From Cenarchaeum sp. SB0662_bin_33 (lineage in GTDB: Archaea; Thermoproteota; Nitrososphaeria; Nitrososphaerales; Nitrosopumilaceae): a DNA stretch of 7,941 nt. Below are positions 5,998-7,941 of this stretch, one piece after another. The number at the start of each line of letters is the position of its first letter. Positions within the stretch are counted from its first letter, which is position 1. Where the stretch lies: contig VXON01000057.1 of assembly GCA_009840065.1 (NCBI GenBank), forward strand, positions 1-7,941, in the 5' to 3' direction. The notes beneath the pieces were generated by a model. The model ran no database searches. It was not told the DNA's origin and worked only from the letters and a program-made list of their open reading frames with translations. The translations under genes were made by a program, and so were the position numbers.

Positions 5998-7062
5998 ATG
6001 GATTCACCAAGACAGACAAGAAAACTGCAAAAAAACGGTGGCTCTACATATGTGATATCACTACCACGTTCCTGGGTGGATGGGATGCATCTGAAGACGG
6101 GTGATGGCATATCCGTATCCGTAAATGTAAACAACTCCCTGACCATATCTCCCGATGTCAGTTTGGTTGATAACAGCCAGGCTGTGGCCGCTGTGGGCCC
6201 TAAGGATTCGGACGAATCCATAAGACGCAAGGTGGTGGCAATGTATCTGGCCGGTTATGGCTCCATCAAAATAATGGCCAAGGGCATAAGACTGGGTCCG
6301 GGCCAACTAAACACAGTCCGAAAATTTATCCGCTCCTCGATGGTTGGTACGGAGATAGTAGAGTCCAGCTCCGAATATATAACAATCAAGATTCTTACAC
6401 GTCTGCCCGAACTGACATTCTCCACCGGGTTAGTTAGAATGTGCAAGATGACTACGGAGATGCACAGGGAGGCGTTGGAGGCAGTCCAAAGTAGGGATGC
6501 AGAATACGCCAAGGAGGTGGTGAAGCTTGATGATGAGATAGACAGATTCACGTTTTACATGCTGCGTAATCTGAACATGGCCGTAAGCAATGCTAGTGTC
6601 ATGCAGGAGATGTCACTGGGCAGTCCCACCGACTGCATGTACTATAGAACCGCAGTATCGCGTATAGAACGGGTGGCTGACCATGCGGCACTCATAGCCA
6701 AGAGGGTAAAGTATCTCTCCGAGGATGTGGACACTGAAATCATGAGCAGGATACAAGACCTATCTGTCTCTGTCATGGACATATTCAGTATGTCCATAGA
6801 TGCGCTGGTAAGCTCTGATTATGCGTCTGCCGAAGATATATCCAGACATCTTCCCCATATGGAGGCAGCTCAGGAGGAGCTCATGATGTCCATAAAAAAG
6901 TCGTCTCCGGACGTAACCGTTATCAAATTTATACTGGACAGTATTCGACGGTCTTTGGAATATACTGCAGATATTGCCGAGGTTGTGATGGACCTCAACA
7001 TAGGGAGGATAATCGATGTGAATGTCCCACACCATGATTTGGTCAAGACACTAGCCGGATAG
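5998..7062 (+). CDS. AbrB-domain PhoU-family regulator
   Basis: This 354-residue protein joins a DNA-binding domain to a PhoU module. Residues 8-50 (RKLQKNGGSTYVISLPRSWV, then LKTGDGISVSVN and SLTI) form a SpoVT/AbrB-type swapped-hairpin fold, with the usual pattern of TYVISLPRxWV and GD. Residues 72-135 are a linker region of mixed strand and helix (IRRKVVAMYLAGYGSIKI). Residues 140-340 are helical with two PhoU-like repeats: SRIERVADHAALIAKRVKYL (221-240) keeps the ERIxDHA motif, and the other ends in SIRRSLEYTADIAEVVMDL. It is probably a cytoplasmic transcription factor linking phosphate status to promoter activity; the DNA-binding role is inferred from the domain. The ATG has no Shine-Dalgarno sequence and a TATA-like box about 25 bases upstream, suggesting a leaderless mRNA. 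It faces pstC head to head and is followed after four bases by the hypothetical gene at 7067. Confidence 0.85.
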   Translation: MDSPRQTRKLQKNGGSTYVISLPRSWVDGMHLKTGDGISVSVNVNNSLTISPDVSLVDNSQAVAAVGPKDSDESIRRKVVAMYLAGYGSIKIMAKGIRLGPGQLNTVRKFIRSSMVGTEIVESSSEYITIKILTRLPELTFSTGLVRMCKMTTEMHREALEAVQSRDAEYAKEVVKLDDEIDRFTFYMLRNLNMAVSNASVMQEMSLGSPTDCMYYRTAVSRIERVADHAALIAKRVKYLSEDVDTEIMSRIQDLSVSVMDIFSMSIDALVSSDYASAEDISRHLPHMEAAQEELMMSIKKSSPDVTVIKFILDSIRRSLEYTADIAEVVMDLNIGRIIDVNVPHHDLVKTLAG

Positions 7063-7066
7063 GGGC

Positions 7067-7549
7067 ATGATGAGCTTTTCTACCATTGTTGTCGATTTGC
7101 AGAATGCACTAAAACGTGACATGCCCCAGATAAGGTTTCTATTATTGAAGAATCCAGCCATGGCGTATACCCGCATAGTTGAGATAGGCCGTGATGTGGG
7201 ACTCAAATACGACATACAGCTTATTGTCAACTTTCCCCAGGAGGGAAAGATCGAACAGTTTGATATGTATGGCAAGCAGGATCTCAGTCTGATAATAGAC
7301 AAGGAGCGTCGTAACTTTCCCATATACCGGCATATAATAAAAGAGAAGGCCAAAGAGATATTTGGTGGCATAAAGGTTGAGGATGCCTACATGTATGAGG
7401 GCAAGGAGGGGGCTAGGGTCTGGACCCGCAATGGCAAGATAGACATACTGCCCCACTCCCTCCACATATGGACTGTCTTTGATGATGATGTGACCACATA
7501 CTGTGACTGGCTACTAGAGAATGTATATCTATTCGGAAAGCTGAGCTAA
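7067..7549 (+). CDS. Conserved-looking hypothetical protein next to the PhoU regulator
   Basis: I do not recognise this 160-residue protein. It appears soluble, with no signal peptide or membrane helix. Its beginning (STIVVDLQNALKRDMPQIRF) suggests strand and helix. The middle (YDIQLIVNFPQEGKIEQFDM, then LSLIIDKERRNFPIYRHIIK) looks like alternating strands and helices of a compact alpha/beta fold. The C-terminal part is aromatic and acidic (HIWTVFDDD, YCDWLLENVYLF). It has one cysteine (Cys146) and no recognisable catalytic motif. It starts four bases after the AbrB-PhoU stop, with AGGGG just before tandem ATG codons at 7067 and 7070, so it is probably co-transcribed with and linked to that regulator. 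Its last 21 bases overlap the end of the convergent TPR gene. Codon use resembles its neighbours, so it does not look recently acquired. Confidence 0.8.
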   Translation: MMSFSTIVVDLQNALKRDMPQIRFLLLKNPAMAYTRIVEIGRDVGLKYDIQLIVNFPQEGKIEQFDMYGKQDLSLIIDKERRNFPIYRHIIKEKAKEIFGGIKVEDAYMYEGKEGARVWTRNGKIDILPHSLHIWTVFDDDVTTYCDWLLENVYLFGKLS

Positions 7550-7885
7550 GAGGGCCCTTGCCTCCTCGTGCTTGGGGTCTATCTTTAGTATCTGCATGCA
7601 GCATAACACTGCTTCCTGGGCCTGCTTTAGCGCTAGATGAGCATTGGTTTTGAGCATGAGGGCCTCTATGTCATCATGCTGGAATGTAATGGCCCGCTCA
7701 AAGTAGGGCAGGGCGCGGGCCGGCTCCTCAAGTATGTAGTATATGCTGCCCATGATAAACAAAAAGTCATGGTCTTCGGTATATCTCTCCTCTATGGACC
7801 TGCCAAACTCCAAGGCTTCTGTGTACTCCCCCCTCTGAATCATCTTTCGTAGTCTTCTCTTTGGGTATGCGCGGGAGAAGGGCAA
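7529..7885 (-). CDS. Small TPR-repeat protein
   Basis: Tetratricopeptide repeats are helical-hairpin modules used for protein-protein contacts. This 118-residue protein shows about two and a half of them. A partial N-terminal unit covers about 9-36 (KMIQRGEYTEALEFGRSI). A full unit at 39-72 has the typical MGSIYYILEEPARALPYFERAI pattern split by a turn. A second at 73-106 has NAHLALKQAQEAVLCCMQIL followed by KIDPKHEEA, which leads into a capping helix. No enzymatic domain is attached, so it is likely an adaptor of unknown partner. The start is TTG at 7885, directly after an in-frame TAG; an internal ATG at residue 15 is the only nearby alternative and would cut into the first repeat. The gene is convergent with the hypothetical gene at 7067 and overlaps it tail to tail by 21 bases. 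Confidence 0.75.
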   Translation of the reverse strand: MPFSRAYPKRRLRKMIQRGEYTEALEFGRSIEERYTEDHDFLFIMGSIYYILEEPARALPYFERAITFQHDDIEALMLKTNAHLALKQAQEAVLCCMQILKIDPKHEEARALLAQLSE

Positions 7886-7941
7886 CTATGAGACTCTCAG
7901 TATGCCACTTTGAATCAGGAACTGCAACCCCTGAACGAATG
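7886..7941 (-). CDS. Possible C-terminal end of another minus-strand gene, cut by the window edge
   Basis: In the same frame as the TPR gene, the minus strand is open from the window edge to a TAG at 7886-7888 and encodes FVQGLQFLIQSGILRVS, an amphipathic protein-like tail. The stop directly abuts the TTG start of the TPR gene, the same close packing as pstB-phoU. Seventeen codons are too few to identify a product. It could equally be non-coding, or part of a longer TPR gene broken by the stop. Confidence 0.3.
   Translation of the reverse strand, partial: FVQGLQFLIQSGILRVS

Noticed and set aside
7592..7601. CTGCATGCAG palindrome
   Set aside because: It is a short restriction-site-like palindrome inside the coding sequence of the TPR gene.

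Overview
The window reads as a piece of an archaeal chromosome, most likely from the Thaumarchaeota (Nitrososphaerota). I infer this from TATA-like boxes at leaderless or short-leader distance from starts, T-run terminators without stem-loops, frequent TTG starts (ctaB, pstA and the TPR gene), a SpoVT/AbrB-PhoU fusion regulator, and the small lineage-type hypothetical proteins. Genus or species cannot be given from the sequence alone. No tRNA, rRNA, CRISPR array or insertion sequence was seen.

Layout. At the left edge is a small single-pass membrane protein (1-303, +), followed by a double T-run terminator. Next comes a stretch of about 650 bases with no convincing intact gene (304-949). It holds what may be the decayed remains of a surface protein with an HYR-like beta-sandwich domain, and then very AT-rich DNA. 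A small coiled-coil protein (950-1240, -) and an empty 240-base gap precede heme o synthase ctaB (1484-2362, -).

The core of the window is a tightly packed phosphate operon on the minus strand, read right to left: pstC (5879-4902), pstA (4905-3985), pstB (about 3966-3151) and phoU (3150-2488). Neighbouring genes overlap or abut, so the unit is almost certainly one transcript. The periplasmic-type phosphate-binding subunit PstS is not in the operon and not in the window. Divergent from pstC, across a 118-base AT-rich intergenic region with TATA-like boxes for both directions and a 19-base palindrome, lies a second PhoU-family gene (5998-7062, +). It carries an N-terminal AbrB-type DNA-binding domain and is a plausible local transcriptional regulator. 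It is followed four bases later by an unrecognised 160-residue protein (7067-7549, +), probably in the same transcript. That gene ends inside the 3' end of a convergent TPR-repeat protein (7529-7885, -). A possible C-terminal fragment of another minus-strand gene runs off the right edge.

How they fit together: PstC and PstA form the membrane channel and PstB is the ATPase of a high-affinity phosphate importer. The 220-residue PhoU probably damps or senses transporter activity. The AbrB-PhoU fusion could couple phosphate status to transcription from the shared intergenic region. ctaB belongs to a separate function, converting heme b to heme o for a terminal oxidase. I found no clear evidence of a wholly new defence or mobile system. 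The items most worth a second look are the two-PhoU arrangement with its palindrome, the unknown gene attached to it, the missing pstS, and the frameshifted HYR-like remnant.
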